From: Chryseobacterium joostei
Lineage (GTDB): Bacteria; Bacteroidota; Bacteroidia; Flavobacteriales; Weeksellaceae
DNA length: 64,000 bases
Reading direction: 5' to 3'
Assembly: GCF_003815775.1 (NCBI RefSeq)
Contig: NZ_CP033926.1
Coordinates: 3,534,001-3,598,000, forward strand
Shown: positions 26,386 through 34,854 of the stretch, piece by piece
Layout of the letters: each line of letters opens with the position of its first letter
Numbering within the stretch: position 1 is the first letter of the stretch
Program-made: the position numbers and the translations under genes
Notes under the pieces: model-generated
Seen by the model: the letters and a program-made list of their open reading frames with translations, nothing else
Told to the model about the DNA's origin: nothing
Database searches by the model: none

Positions 26386-27907
26386 TTTTTGTACTTTTAT
26401 AATTGTGAGTGTGTAATTTAATAATTGTTTTTAGTCTTTCTAAACTAAAAATACTTCCTTTCGAAACGATATTAACGTCATCATATAGCTCTGCCGTATC
26501 TTTGTCCCGTAATATATTTTTATTCAAAAGTACGGATTCAAAAAGTCCTATTTGTTTTAATTGGTCAATATTTACAAAATAATGTCCGGGTCTTTCTCCT
26601 TTGCTGCCATAATTCTTTATATAATAAGTTATAAAAGGGCTAGCCAAACCAACCGGATCTATGAAGTAAGTATTTCGACTCTCTGGAAGCAATGGTGTAT
26701 GGAGCATCTGTACATTGTTGCTAATGGATGTCACATCTTTTATCGGTTTATTATAGATGAAGTTTATGTTTGAAAACTTTTCTGTATAATATTCCCTTTC
26801 GTTCGTTAAAATAAAATGTCCTTTTACATATTTATCTGCATATAGCTTTACTACCGGAGGAAAGAAAAACATAAGGGCAAATAAGATCAATGAAAATGCA
26901 GATACTTTGATGAAATTTTTTTTATAAACCCGGATTTCTTTTGTTGAGATAAATTCTATAATTGAAATGATGGAAATAGGTACTAAAATAGTAAACAGTC
27001 TTCCAAACATATAATCACGTACCAGGAATATATAAATAAGATAGAAGATAATCCCAAGAAATATTTTTTTATTAGTAAAATATGAACTGTATAGCCCCAA
27101 AGCTATTAGCAGAAACATAGGTTTACTTTCGAATATGTTTTCCTTATAATAAAATAGGGATTGGTAAATATTGAAATTATTGGTTTTAAGATAAAAGCTA
27201 TTAGGAAAGATACTTCCAAAATAAAAAAAAGAAAATGCCAACCAGCTCAATATTATAATACACATTGTTATAAATCCTTTTGTGAATTTATGCTTGTAGA
27301 AATAATAGAGTATCGTAGGACAAACTATTAGAAAAAAATCATATCGGGTGAGGAAAACTAAAGCAACAGCAATGGGAAGTAGAAAAACCGATTTTGGGTT
27401 CTCCTCGTTCATGCTTAGTATCGTAAACCATGCTATAACCGAATATGATAATGAATTTTCTAGGCCGCTGGTACTGAAATCAATATAGAATTTTGAAGCT
27501 AATAATAAACCAAAACTAAATAGCAATATAAAGATTTTTTCAGGCTTACTTGTTGTAGTTTTTAAATATAAATATCTCAATATCATTGTAATTGATGTTA
27601 TTGAGAATATCATATTAATGATAATAGGAATGTTAAATATTTTATTGTCTGAAATATGAAATACATTAAATAATAAATCAAAAATGTAGGTGAGGGGAAT
27701 AGATACGATAGTAAAAAGAGGAGACGTTGAAACATATGTTCTTTCTCCTAAATTCCAGACTAATCCCAATCCATTCAAAACATTGTATGATTGGTATGTA
27801 ACTGAAAGTCCATCTGAGGAAACCCATTTGGAATAATATATCAAACTAAAATAAATCAGTCCTAAGCCAGCAATAAGCCAAAATTTGAAATCTTTTACAA
27901 TTGGCAT
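26378..27907 (-). CDS. GT-C-type membrane glycosyltransferase (arabinosyltransferase/PMT-like)
   Basis: A 509-residue protein with about ten or more transmembrane helices and a periplasmic C-terminal tail. After helix 1 the loop WVSSDGLSVTYQSYNVLNG, then GLGLVWNLGER and STSPLF, resembles the acidic first periplasmic loop and 'GxGLVxNxGER...TSPL' pattern of AftB/PMT-like GT-C enzymes. These use polyprenyl-phosphate sugars on the outer face of the inner membrane. It may add a side residue to the exported glycan. It begins 3 bases after ugd and overlaps rfbB. Confidence 0.72.
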   Translation of the reverse strand: MPIVKDFKFWLIAGLGLIYFSLIYYSKWVSSDGLSVTYQSYNVLNGLGLVWNLGERTYVSTSPLFTIVSIPLTYIFDLLFNVFHISDNKIFNIPIIINMIFSITSITMILRYLYLKTTTSKPEKIFILLFSFGLLLASKFYIDFSTSGLENSLSYSVIAWFTILSMNEENPKSVFLLPIAVALVFLTRYDFFLIVCPTILYYFYKHKFTKGFITMCIIILSWLAFSFFYFGSIFPNSFYLKTNNFNIYQSLFYYKENIFESKPMFLLIALGLYSSYFTNKKIFLGIIFYLIYIFLVRDYMFGRLFTILVPISIISIIEFISTKEIRVYKKNFIKVSAFSLILFALMFFFPPVVKLYADKYVKGHFILTNEREYYTEKFSNINFIYNKPIKDVTSISNNVQMLHTPLLPESRNTYFIDPVGLASPFITYYIKNYGSKGERPGHYFVNIDQLKQIGLFESVLLNKNILRDKDTAELYDDVNIVSKGSIFSLERLKTIIKLHTHNYKSTKNE

Positions 27908-27910
27908 AAT

Positions 27911-29221
27911 TTAGGAAATCGTTTTTCTACCTATACTCTTATAATAAAATCCATTTTGTTGCGGGATTTCTAGCGGATACATATTTCTTCCGTCAAAAAT
28001 TACTTTATTTTTCATCTTCTTAGCTATGAGTTCAAAATTAGGATTTTTAAACTCAGGCCATTCTGTAGATATAAATAAAGCGTCTGCATCTTCCAGTGCA
28101 TCATACATACCTTTAGCATATTGTATTTTATCACCAAGAAGTTTTTTTACATTATTTTCTGCAACAGCATCATAGGCTACAATTTCTGCGCCTTTTTCTA
28201 ATAAGAGGGCAATATTATCTAAAGAAGAAGCCTCTCTGATATCATCTGTATTGGCTTTGAACGCAAGTCCCCACATGGCAATCTTCTTTCCTTTGATGTT
28301 TCCTCCAAAGTATTTTTCAATTTCTGCAACAAGAATTACTTTCTGTGCAGTATTTACATTTTCTGTAGCTTCAAGGATCTGGAAATTAAAATCTTCCTGT
28401 TTTCCGGACTTAATAAGTGCCTTTACATCCTTCGGGAAACAGCTTCCACCGTATCCAATACCTGGAAACAGGAATCTGTGTCCAATTCTGTCATCGCTTC
28501 CCATTCCTAATCTTACCTTATCTACATCGGCGCCTACCTTTTCACAGTAATTTGCAATTTCGTTCATAAAGGTAATTTTTACAGCTAAAAATGAATTAGC
28601 GGCATATTTTGTAAGTTCAGATGATTTCTCATCCATAAAGATAATAGGAATTCCTATATTGGTAAATGGCTGATAAATTTTAGCCATAATGTCTTTTGCT
28701 TTCTCAGAACTGGCTCCAACAACTACTCTTGAGGGGTTCATAGAGTCTTCAACAGCGAATCCTTCTCTTAAAAATTCAGGATTTGAAACAACATCAAAAG
28801 GGATGTCGGTTTTAGAGGATATCGCTTCTCTTACCTTGTCTGCAGTTCCTACAGGTACTGTGCTTTTATTCACAATAACCTTATACTCTGTCATCATCTC
28901 ACCTATATTATTGGAAACCTGAAGCACATAAGATAAATCCGCAGATCCGTCCTCTCCCGGAGGAGTTGGTAATGCTAAATAGATCACCTCACTTTTGTCT
29001 AAGGCTTCTTTAAGATTGGTGGTGAAGAATAGTCTTTCAGATTGGATGTTTCTAAGGAACATCTCTTCAAGGTTCGGCTCGTATATGGGAACAATGCCGT
29101 TTTTCATACCCTCTACTTTTTTTTCATCAATATCAACACAGTATACTGAATTGCCAAGTTCTGCTAAGGTAGTTCCTGTAACTAACCCTACATAACCTGT
29201 TCCTACAATCGTTATATTCAA
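27911..29221 (-). CDS. ugd: UDP-glucose 6-dehydrogenase
   Basis: A 436-residue UDP-glucose/GDP-mannose dehydrogenase. NITIVGTGYVGLVTG binds NAD; PTPPGEDGSADLS, NPEFLREGFAVED and GIGYGGSCFPKDVKAL (catalytic Cys, about residue 260) define the central and active-site parts; WGLAFKANTDDIREA is the UDP-binding third domain. UDP-glucose is the likely substrate and UDP-glucuronate the product; a UDP-HexNAc dehydrogenase is less likely. First gene of the locus, just downstream of a probable promoter at 29248-29255. Confidence 0.93.
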   Translation of the reverse strand: MNITIVGTGYVGLVTGTTLAELGNSVYCVDIDEKKVEGMKNGIVPIYEPNLEEMFLRNIQSERLFFTTNLKEALDKSEVIYLALPTPPGEDGSADLSYVLQVSNNIGEMMTEYKVIVNKSTVPVGTADKVREAISSKTDIPFDVVSNPEFLREGFAVEDSMNPSRVVVGASSEKAKDIMAKIYQPFTNIGIPIIFMDEKSSELTKYAANSFLAVKITFMNEIANYCEKVGADVDKVRLGMGSDDRIGHRFLFPGIGYGGSCFPKDVKALIKSGKQEDFNFQILEATENVNTAQKVILVAEIEKYFGGNIKGKKIAMWGLAFKANTDDIREASSLDNIALLLEKGAEIVAYDAVAENNVKKLLGDKIQYAKGMYDALEDADALFISTEWPEFKNPNFELIAKKMKNKVIFDGRNMYPLEIPQQNGFYYKSIGRKTIS

Positions 29222-29247
29222 AATGTTTGGTTTTTTAAATTCAAAGG

Positions 29248-29255
29248 CAAAAATA
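29248..29255 (-). promoter_or_regulatory. Probable promoter -7 box for the polysaccharide locus
   Basis: On the minus strand these bases read TATTTTTG, matching TAnnTTTG. The position 26-34 bases before the ugd start fits. No clear -33 element. Confidence 0.5.
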
Positions 29256-29329
29256 ATAAAAATACTTTCACTTGCTCTTTTAATTTATCGTAAATGAAAT
29301 TCACGCTATTTACTTGATAATAAGATAAT

Positions 29330-29360
29330 TTTGCATTTTTAGAAAAAAGACGTATATTTG
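29330..29360 (+). promoter_or_regulatory. Bacteroidota-type promoter of the rimP-nusA-infB operon
   Basis: TTTG at 29330-29333 and TATATTTG at 29353-29360 are separated by 19 bases, a near-ideal match to the TTTG-N19-TAnnTTTG consensus of the Bacteroidota primary sigma factor. Confidence 0.8.
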
Positions 29361-29384
29361 CATTGGATTTACGGAAAAAATGGG

Positions 29385-29409
29385 AAGGCTTCGGAAGAAA
29401 GCCTTTTTT
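29385..29409 (+). terminator. Terminator-like leader hairpin before rimP
   Basis: aaggctt (29385-29391) pairs with aagcctt (29399-29405) across a 7-base loop and is followed by TTTT. It lies between the promoter and the rimP start, so it could act as an attenuator or simply stabilise the leader. Confidence 0.5.
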
Positions 29410-29436
29410 CGTACTGGTAAATCAAGATAAAAATTT

Positions 29437-29904
29437 ATGGAGTTTAGAAAAAGAATTGAAGAATTATTAAATGAATTCCTTGAGACCAGAGAAGATCTGT
29501 TTCTTATTGATCTTAAGTTCTCTGCAGGGGATGACATTACAGTGATTTTAGATGGTGACAACGGTGTTTCATTGCAGGATTGCCTTGATGCAAGCCGTGC
29601 GGTAGAATTCAATATGGATCGTGAAGAACATGACTTTAGCCTTCAGGTAATGTCTGCAGGATTAAGTGAGCCATTGTCTACTCCAAGACAGTTTAGAAAA
29701 AATTTAGGAAGAGAGATTGAAGTGATGCTGGAAGATGCTTCTAAAATTGAGGGAGAGCTGTCAAAGGCAGATGAAGATAAGATCACACTTGTTTTACGTT
29801 ACCGCAAACCGAAAGAAGTCGGAAAAGGGAAAGTAGACGTGGAGGAGGAAAAGGAAATTCCTTACTCTGAGATCAAAAAAGCATTAGTAGTAATTAAATT
29901 TTAA
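29437..29904 (+). CDS. rimP: Ribosome maturation factor RimP
   Basis: A 155-residue RimP: an alpha/beta N-terminal domain (LFLIDLKFSAGDDITVILDG with DCLDASRAVE) and an SH3-like C-terminal domain (VMSAGLSEPL, RKNLGREIEVML). It assists assembly of the 30S head in the cytoplasm. It begins the conserved rimP-nusA-infB operon, with nusA 17 bases after. The leader is about 75 bases and contains a hairpin. Confidence 0.95.
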   Translation: MEFRKRIEELLNEFLETREDLFLIDLKFSAGDDITVILDGDNGVSLQDCLDASRAVEFNMDREEHDFSLQVMSAGLSEPLSTPRQFRKNLGREIEVMLEDASKIEGELSKADEDKITLVLRYRKPKEVGKGKVDVEEEKEIPYSEIKKALVVIKF

Positions 29905-29921
29905 AAAAGAAAAAAGAATAG

Positions 29922-31157
29922 ATGGATAATATAGCGTTGATTGAATCCTTTGGTGATTTTAAAGACGAAAAGGGGATCAGTAAGATTGATCTTATGGCAA
30001 TTATTGAGGATTCACTGAAGACACTTTTGAGAAAAAGATTTGATTCAGATGACCACTTTGACGTGATTGTAAACCCGGATAAAGGAGATTTTCAGATATT
30101 TTTAAATAAAACGATTGTTGAAGACGAAATGTCTGAAGACGATGACCTGGAAATTGAAATTTCTGAAGCAAAGAAAATTGACCCTACCTTCGAAGTAGGT
30201 GAAGACTTTACCATGGAAATTCCTGTTGCTCAGTTAGGAAGAAGAAATATTCTTACCCTGAAGCAGATCTTGGCTACAAAACTTCAGGAGCATAACAATG
30301 CAATGCTGTATGAGCAATTTAGAGATAAAATTGGTGAAATTGTTGTTGGGGAAATCCACCATATCCGTCATAAGCATGTGATCTTGTTAGACGACGAAGG
30401 AAACGAATTTATTTTACCAAAAGAAAACCAGATCCCATCTGACTTCTTTAAAAAGGGTGAGAATATCAGAGCTATTGTTGAAACAGTAGACTTTAAAGGT
30501 TCAAAACCACAGATTATTATTTCCAGAACTGCACCTAAGTTCCTTGAGAAGTTATTAGAGCTGGAAATCCCTGAAATTCAGGACGGAACCATTATCCTGA
30601 AAAAGGTAGTGAGAATTCCTGGTGAAAAGGCGAAGATTGCAGTAGATGCTTACGATGACAGAATTGATCCTGTAGGAGCCTGTGTAGGAGTAAAAGGATC
30701 CAGAATTCATGGGGTTGTAAGAGAGTTGAGAAATGAAAACATCGATGTCATTCAGTGGTCTAAAAACCCTGAGATTTTGGTGAAGAGAGCTTTAGGAAAC
30801 GTTACCGTTAATAAAATTGATATCAACGAAGAGCAAAACTACGCGTTAGTATATACTCCTGTTGAAGAGATTTCTAAAGTAATTGGAAAACAAGGACAGA
30901 ATATTAGACTGGCTTCTTGGTTGTCAGGATATGAAATTGATGTATACAGAGAATCCAGCGAGGATGACGATGTTGAATTGAGAGAATTTAATGACGATAT
31001 CGAGCAGTGGATTTTGGATGAGTTTAAGAAAGTAGGACTTACAACTGCAAAATCAGTATTAGATAAAGAAACTGAAAGTCTTCTAAATATGGTTGACCTT
31101 GAAGAAGAAACTATCGAGGATGTTAAACGTATTCTGAGAGAAGAATTTGAAGATTAA
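29922..31157 (+). CDS. nusA: Transcription termination/antitermination factor NusA
   Basis: A 411-residue NusA with N-terminal RNA-polymerase-binding domain (about 1-130), an S1 domain (GEIVVGEIHHIRHKHVILL), and KH1/KH2 domains (DPVGACVGVKGSRIHGVVRE, EISKVIGKQGQNIRLASWL). A short acidic helical region ends the protein; the two acidic repeats of gamma-proteobacterial NusA are absent, as is usual outside them. It modulates pausing, termination and rRNA antitermination. Between rimP and infB. Confidence 0.97.
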   Translation: MDNIALIESFGDFKDEKGISKIDLMAIIEDSLKTLLRKRFDSDDHFDVIVNPDKGDFQIFLNKTIVEDEMSEDDDLEIEISEAKKIDPTFEVGEDFTMEIPVAQLGRRNILTLKQILATKLQEHNNAMLYEQFRDKIGEIVVGEIHHIRHKHVILLDDEGNEFILPKENQIPSDFFKKGENIRAIVETVDFKGSKPQIIISRTAPKFLEKLLELEIPEIQDGTIILKKVVRIPGEKAKIAVDAYDDRIDPVGACVGVKGSRIHGVVRELRNENIDVIQWSKNPEILVKRALGNVTVNKIDINEEQNYALVYTPVEEISKVIGKQGQNIRLASWLSGYEIDVYRESSEDDDVELREFNDDIEQWILDEFKKVGLTTAKSVLDKETESLLNMVDLEEETIEDVKRILREEFED

Positions 31158-31234
31158 GATGTAAAATAAATCTTAATAAACAGTAAAAAGGAAATACTTT
31201 AATTTTAAAAATTAAAAAATAGTAAATAATATAG

Positions 31235-34207
31235 ATGCCAAAAATTAGATTAAATAAAGCGGTTAAGGAATTCAACATTTCGATGTCCAGATTAGTAGAA
31301 TTTTTACAATCGAAGGGTATCGTGGTTGAAAGCAATCCTAACGCTCAATTGGAAGAATCGGCATATTCTGCATTGGAAGCTGAGTTTGCTAAAGATGGCG
31401 AACAAAGAAAAGCTTCCCATGAGGTGGTGATCACTAAAGTTCCGGAAGAAAAACTGGAAATTGAAGAAAAGAAAACCCCTGAAGTAATAAGAGCTAAAGC
31501 AAATAAACCAGAAACTAAAATTTTAGGTAAGATAGATCTAGAACCTAGCAAGCCCGAAGTTGAAGAGGCTCCTACAGCTCCTGTGGCTCCTGTAGCTCCT
31601 GTAGCGAAACCGGTTGAAGAAAAGAAAGAAGAAATAGTGAAAGAAGAACCGGAAGTAAAGGCAGCTCCTGAAAAGCAGGAATTTAAAGTTTTAGATAAAA
31701 TTGATTTGTCTCAAATAGAATCTAGAAATAGACCTGTGAAAAAAGACAAACCAAAAGTAGAGGAGAAAAAAGAAGAAATAAAATCTGTGGAACCAGTGAA
31801 AGAAACTCCCAAACCTGTCGTTACTGAAGAGAAAAAAGTAGAAGCTCCAAAAGTAGAAGCTGAACCAGAATCTCAGGAACCTCAGAAAATCGAGACAGTT
31901 TATCAAAAACTTGACGGTCCTAAGATTGTTGGAGAAAAGATTGACTTAACTCAGTTTGCACCAAAACCAGGTTCTGGAGCAAAAAAGAAAAGAAAAAGAA
32001 TTGAAAAACCTGGAGGCCAGAATAATAACCAACAAGGCCAAGGGAATAACCAAAACTCCGGAAATAACAACCAAGGAGGTGGTCAAGGTGGAAACCGTCC
32101 TCACAACAATGGTGGTCAAGGTGGTCAAGGAAACCGTCCTCAAGGGCAAGGTGGCCAAGGAAACCGTCCACAAGGTCAGGGAGGTCAAGGTGGAAACCGT
32201 TTTGGAAACAATAACCAAAACCGTCCAGGCGGTCAAGGTGGTGGATTTAAGAAAGGTGGTCAAAATAACAGACCTGGTCAAAGAGTTATGCCAGTTGAAT
32301 TAACTGACGAACAAGTTAAAAACCAGATCAAGGAAACACTAGAAAAACTTACCAATAAAGGGGGTAAATCTAAATCTGCAAAACACAGAAAAGATAAGAG
32401 AACTTATCGTAGAGAACAAGATGAGCGTCAGCAGGAGCTTGAAGCACAAGACAGAACTCTAAAAGTTACAGAATTTATTACAGTAGGTGAATTAGCGAGC
32501 TTAATGAACGTTTCACCAACAGAAGTAATTTCTGCATGTTTCTCACTTGGGGTAATGGTTACCATGAACCAAAGATTAGAAGCTGATACCTTATTATTAG
32601 TAGCAGATGAATTTGGTTATAAAATTGAATTCTCAGATGCTGATCTTGAAGAAAGCGATAGCGAAGAAGAAATCGATAACGAAGAGGATCTTGTATCAAG
32701 AGCTCCAATTGTAACGGTAATGGGTCACGTTGACCACGGTAAAACTTCATTGCTTGACTACATCAGAAAAACAAATGTAATTGCTGGTGAATCCGGAGGA
32801 ATTACACAGCATATTGGTGCTTATAACGTGAAGCTTGAAAACGGACAGAGAATTACTTTCTTAGATACTCCTGGTCACGAAGCGTTTACAGCGATGAGAG
32901 CCAGAGGTGCTCAAATCACGGATATTGCAATTATTGTGATTGCTGCCGATGATGATGTAATGCCACAAACTAGAGAAGCAATCTCCCACGCACAGGCTGC
33001 TGGCGTACCAATGATTATTGCTTTAAACAAGGTAGATAGACCAACTGCAAATCCTGATAATATTCGTCAGCAACTTTCAGGAATGAATATCCTGGTGGAA
33101 GAATGGGGTGGAAATGTTCAGGCGCAGGAAATTTCTGCGAAATTTGGTAACAATATGGATGTTCTATTGGAAAAAGTATTGCTTCAGGCAGAAATGCTTG
33201 ATTTGAAAGCTAACCCTGATAGAAACGCTCAAGGTGTTGTTATTGAAGCTTCACTAGATAAAGGTAGAGGATATGTTGCCACAATGTTAGTACAAACAGG
33301 TACTTTAAGAGTAGGGGATTATGTTGTTGCTGGTAAAAACCACGGTAAGGTAAAAGCAATGCTTGATGAAAGAGGTAGAAACCTTACAGAAGCAGGTCCA
33401 TCTATTCCTGTAACTATTTTAGGATTAGACGGAGCGCCTACAGCGGGTGATAAGTTTAAAGTATATGAAGATGAGAGTGAAGCTAAAACTATTGCCAATA
33501 AGAGAGAGCAACTTCAGAGAGAACTTTCAATCAGAACTAAGAAACATACTACACTTGAAGAATTAGGTAGAAGAATTGCCTTAGGTGATTTCAAAGAATT
33601 GAACATTATCTTGAAAGGTGACGTGGATGGTTCTGTTGAAGCACTATCTGATCAATTACAAAGATTATCTACTGCAGAAATTAACGTAAATATTCTTCAT
33701 AAAGGAGTAGGTCAGATTACTGAATCTGATGTTAACTTAGCTGCTGCTTCAGATGCAATTATTATTGGATTTAACGTAAGAGCTGGTGGTAACGCTAAAG
33801 AGCTTGCTGATAGAGAAGAGATTGAGATCAGAAACTATTCTGTAATCTATGCTGCTATCGAAGAAGTAAAAGAAGCTATGGAGGGAATGCTTTCTCCTGA
33901 GATTAAAGAACAAGTAATCGGTAATGTTGAGATCAGAGAGGTATTTAAAATCTCTAAAGTCGGAACAATTGCAGGATGTATGGTTCTTACAGGAAAAGTA
34001 GCGAGAAACTCTAAAGTAAGAGTGTTGAGAGATGGTATCGTGAAGTTTGACGGAGAGCTGGAAAGCTTGAAGCGTTTCAAAGATGATGTAAAAGAAGTAA
34101 CTAAAGGTTACGAATGTGGTCTGAATCTGAAAGGCTATAACGATATTGAAGTCGGAGATATTCTTGAAGTTTACGAAGAAGTAGCTGTTAAGAAAAAACT
34201 GAAATAA
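31235..34207 (+). CDS. infB: Translation initiation factor IF-2
   Basis: 990 residues. An IF2 N-terminal domain ([20 protein letters not shown]) is followed by a long charged Glu/Lys/Pro region, then a Gly/Asn/Gln/Arg-rich segment (about residues 260-350), a second IF2_N-like domain and the GTPase: [10 protein letters not shown] (G1, about residue 497), DTPGHEAF (G3), NKVD (G4). The C-terminal domains bind fMet-tRNA. It places initiator tRNA on the ribosome. Last gene of the operon, followed by a terminator. Confidence 0.98.
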   Translation: MPKIRLNKAVKEFNISMSRLVEFLQSKGIVVESNPNAQLEESAYSALEAEFAKDGEQRKASHEVVITKVPEEKLEIEEKKTPEVIRAKANKPETKILGKIDLEPSKPEVEEAPTAPVAPVAPVAKPVEEKKEEIVKEEPEVKAAPEKQEFKVLDKIDLSQIESRNRPVKKDKPKVEEKKEEIKSVEPVKETPKPVVTEEKKVEAPKVEAEPESQEPQKIETVYQKLDGPKIVGEKIDLTQFAPKPGSGAKKKRKRIEKPGGQNNNQQGQGNNQNSGNNNQGGGQGGNRPHNNGGQGGQGNRPQGQGGQGNRPQGQGGQGGNRFGNNNQNRPGGQGGGFKKGGQNNRPGQRVMPVELTDEQVKNQIKETLEKLTNKGGKSKSAKHRKDKRTYRREQDERQQELEAQDRTLKVTEFITVGELASLMNVSPTEVISACFSLGVMVTMNQRLEADTLLLVADEFGYKIEFSDADLEESDSEEEIDNEEDLVSRAPIVTVMGHVDHGKTSLLDYIRKTNVIAGESGGITQHIGAYNVKLENGQRITFLDTPGHEAFTAMRARGAQITDIAIIVIAADDDVMPQTREAISHAQAAGVPMIIALNKVDRPTANPDNIRQQLSGMNILVEEWGGNVQAQEISAKFGNNMDVLLEKVLLQAEMLDLKANPDRNAQGVVIEASLDKGRGYVATMLVQTGTLRVGDYVVAGKNHGKVKAMLDERGRNLTEAGPSIPVTILGLDGAPTAGDKFKVYEDESEAKTIANKREQLQRELSIRTKKHTTLEELGRRIALGDFKELNIILKGDVDGSVEALSDQLQRLSTAEINVNILHKGVGQITESDVNLAAASDAIIIGFNVRAGGNAKELADREEIEIRNYSVIYAAIEEVKEAMEGMLSPEIKEQVIGNVEIREVFKISKVGTIAGCMVLTGKVARNSKVRVLRDGIVKFDGELESLKRFKDDVKEVTKGYECGLNLKGYNDIEVGDILEVYEEVAVKKKLK
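32007..32282 (+). repeat. Low-complexity Gly/Asn/Gln repeat region inside infB
   Basis: In-frame near-repeats of the type [10 protein letters not shown] encode an intrinsically disordered linker of about 90 residues. The DNA shows matching imperfect 18-30-base repeats (ggtcaaggtggaaaccg and relatives). Length is likely to vary among strains. Confidence 0.8.
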
Positions 34208-34226
34208 TTTAATTCAGATAAATTAT

Positions 34227-34255
34227 AAAAGCCGTCCCATTGGGACGGCTTTTTT
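34227..34255 (+). terminator. Rho-independent terminator of the infB operon
   Basis: gccgtccc (34231-34238) pairs with gggacggc (34242-34249) across a 3-base loop, flanked by an A run and followed by six T. Confidence 0.9.
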
Positions 34256-34794
34256 GTGTATTTTTTTTGAAAAATTTCTTTCTTAATATGATGCTTACTC
34301 TTAAGAGTTTGTCTTGTTGATTAAAAAATTCTTAAGTTTTTTTCTTTGGAAATTTATTTTGGTTTATGGATTTTCTTATTAGCGTATAGGTGTCGAATTT
34401 TTCAATCTTTGCAAGTTTTTGAGATAATATTGAAGTTAATTATTCCCTTTTAAGGGAATGTGTTTTGTGTCTAAAATTGGTACTTTAAGAGGCTTTTTTA
34501 AGATAAAAAAAAGATACTTGTTAAAATTTGGGTATATATCGATAAGCAATTTTGGAAATTGGGTTGATATTTTACTTGGATATAGTTAGTTCGTTGAAAA
34601 TTAGCACTATTATAATTTAGATTTATTATAAATAATTTTTTATCGACTGATTATTAAGTGTTAAAATAAGTGTTTTTAAGGGGTAATTTTAAATTTTGTT
34701 AAATTTAAATCGTTAAAAATTACGAATTCTTCTATATATAGGGCTGTTGGCCTATCGGATTGTGAACAAAAGCACCAAATGTATAGGTAAAAAA

Positions 34795-34826
34795 TTTGCT
34801 AGTGTTAATATTTATTAACATATTTG
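34795..34826 (+). promoter_or_regulatory. Probable promoter of first SusC/SusD pair, with internal dyad
   Basis: TTTG (34795-34798), 20 bases, then CATATTTG (34819-34826), one mismatch to TAnnTTTG. A perfect dyad gttaata-tt-tattaac (34804-34819) lies between the two elements, where a repressor would block polymerase. A leader of about 20 bases would result. Confidence 0.5.
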
Positions 34827-34854
34827 CCTCTAAAATATATTAAAATTTGTTAAT

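Larger units (their letters stand above)
34208..34854 (+). other. Long intergenic region between infB and SusC gene
   Basis: 647 AT-rich bases with no credible gene. It holds the infB terminator at the left and the SusC promoter (34795-34826) at the right. A small inverted repeat (attccctt/aagggaat, 34442-34459) lies between. I saw nothing else. Confidence 0.6.

Noticed and set aside
29310..29612. 100-codon minus-strand ORF over the rimP promoter and start
   Set aside because: It overlaps a well-supported promoter and the rimP coding region and has no recognisable protein features.
32007..32282. Repeats in infB considered as a CRISPR or minisatellite
   Set aside because: The repeats are in frame, irregular and without unique spacers; they encode a disordered protein linker.
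31691..32303. Several ORFs antisense to or out of frame with the repeat-rich part of infB
   Set aside because: Low-complexity DNA keeps several frames open; the translations are repetitive and unlike real proteins.
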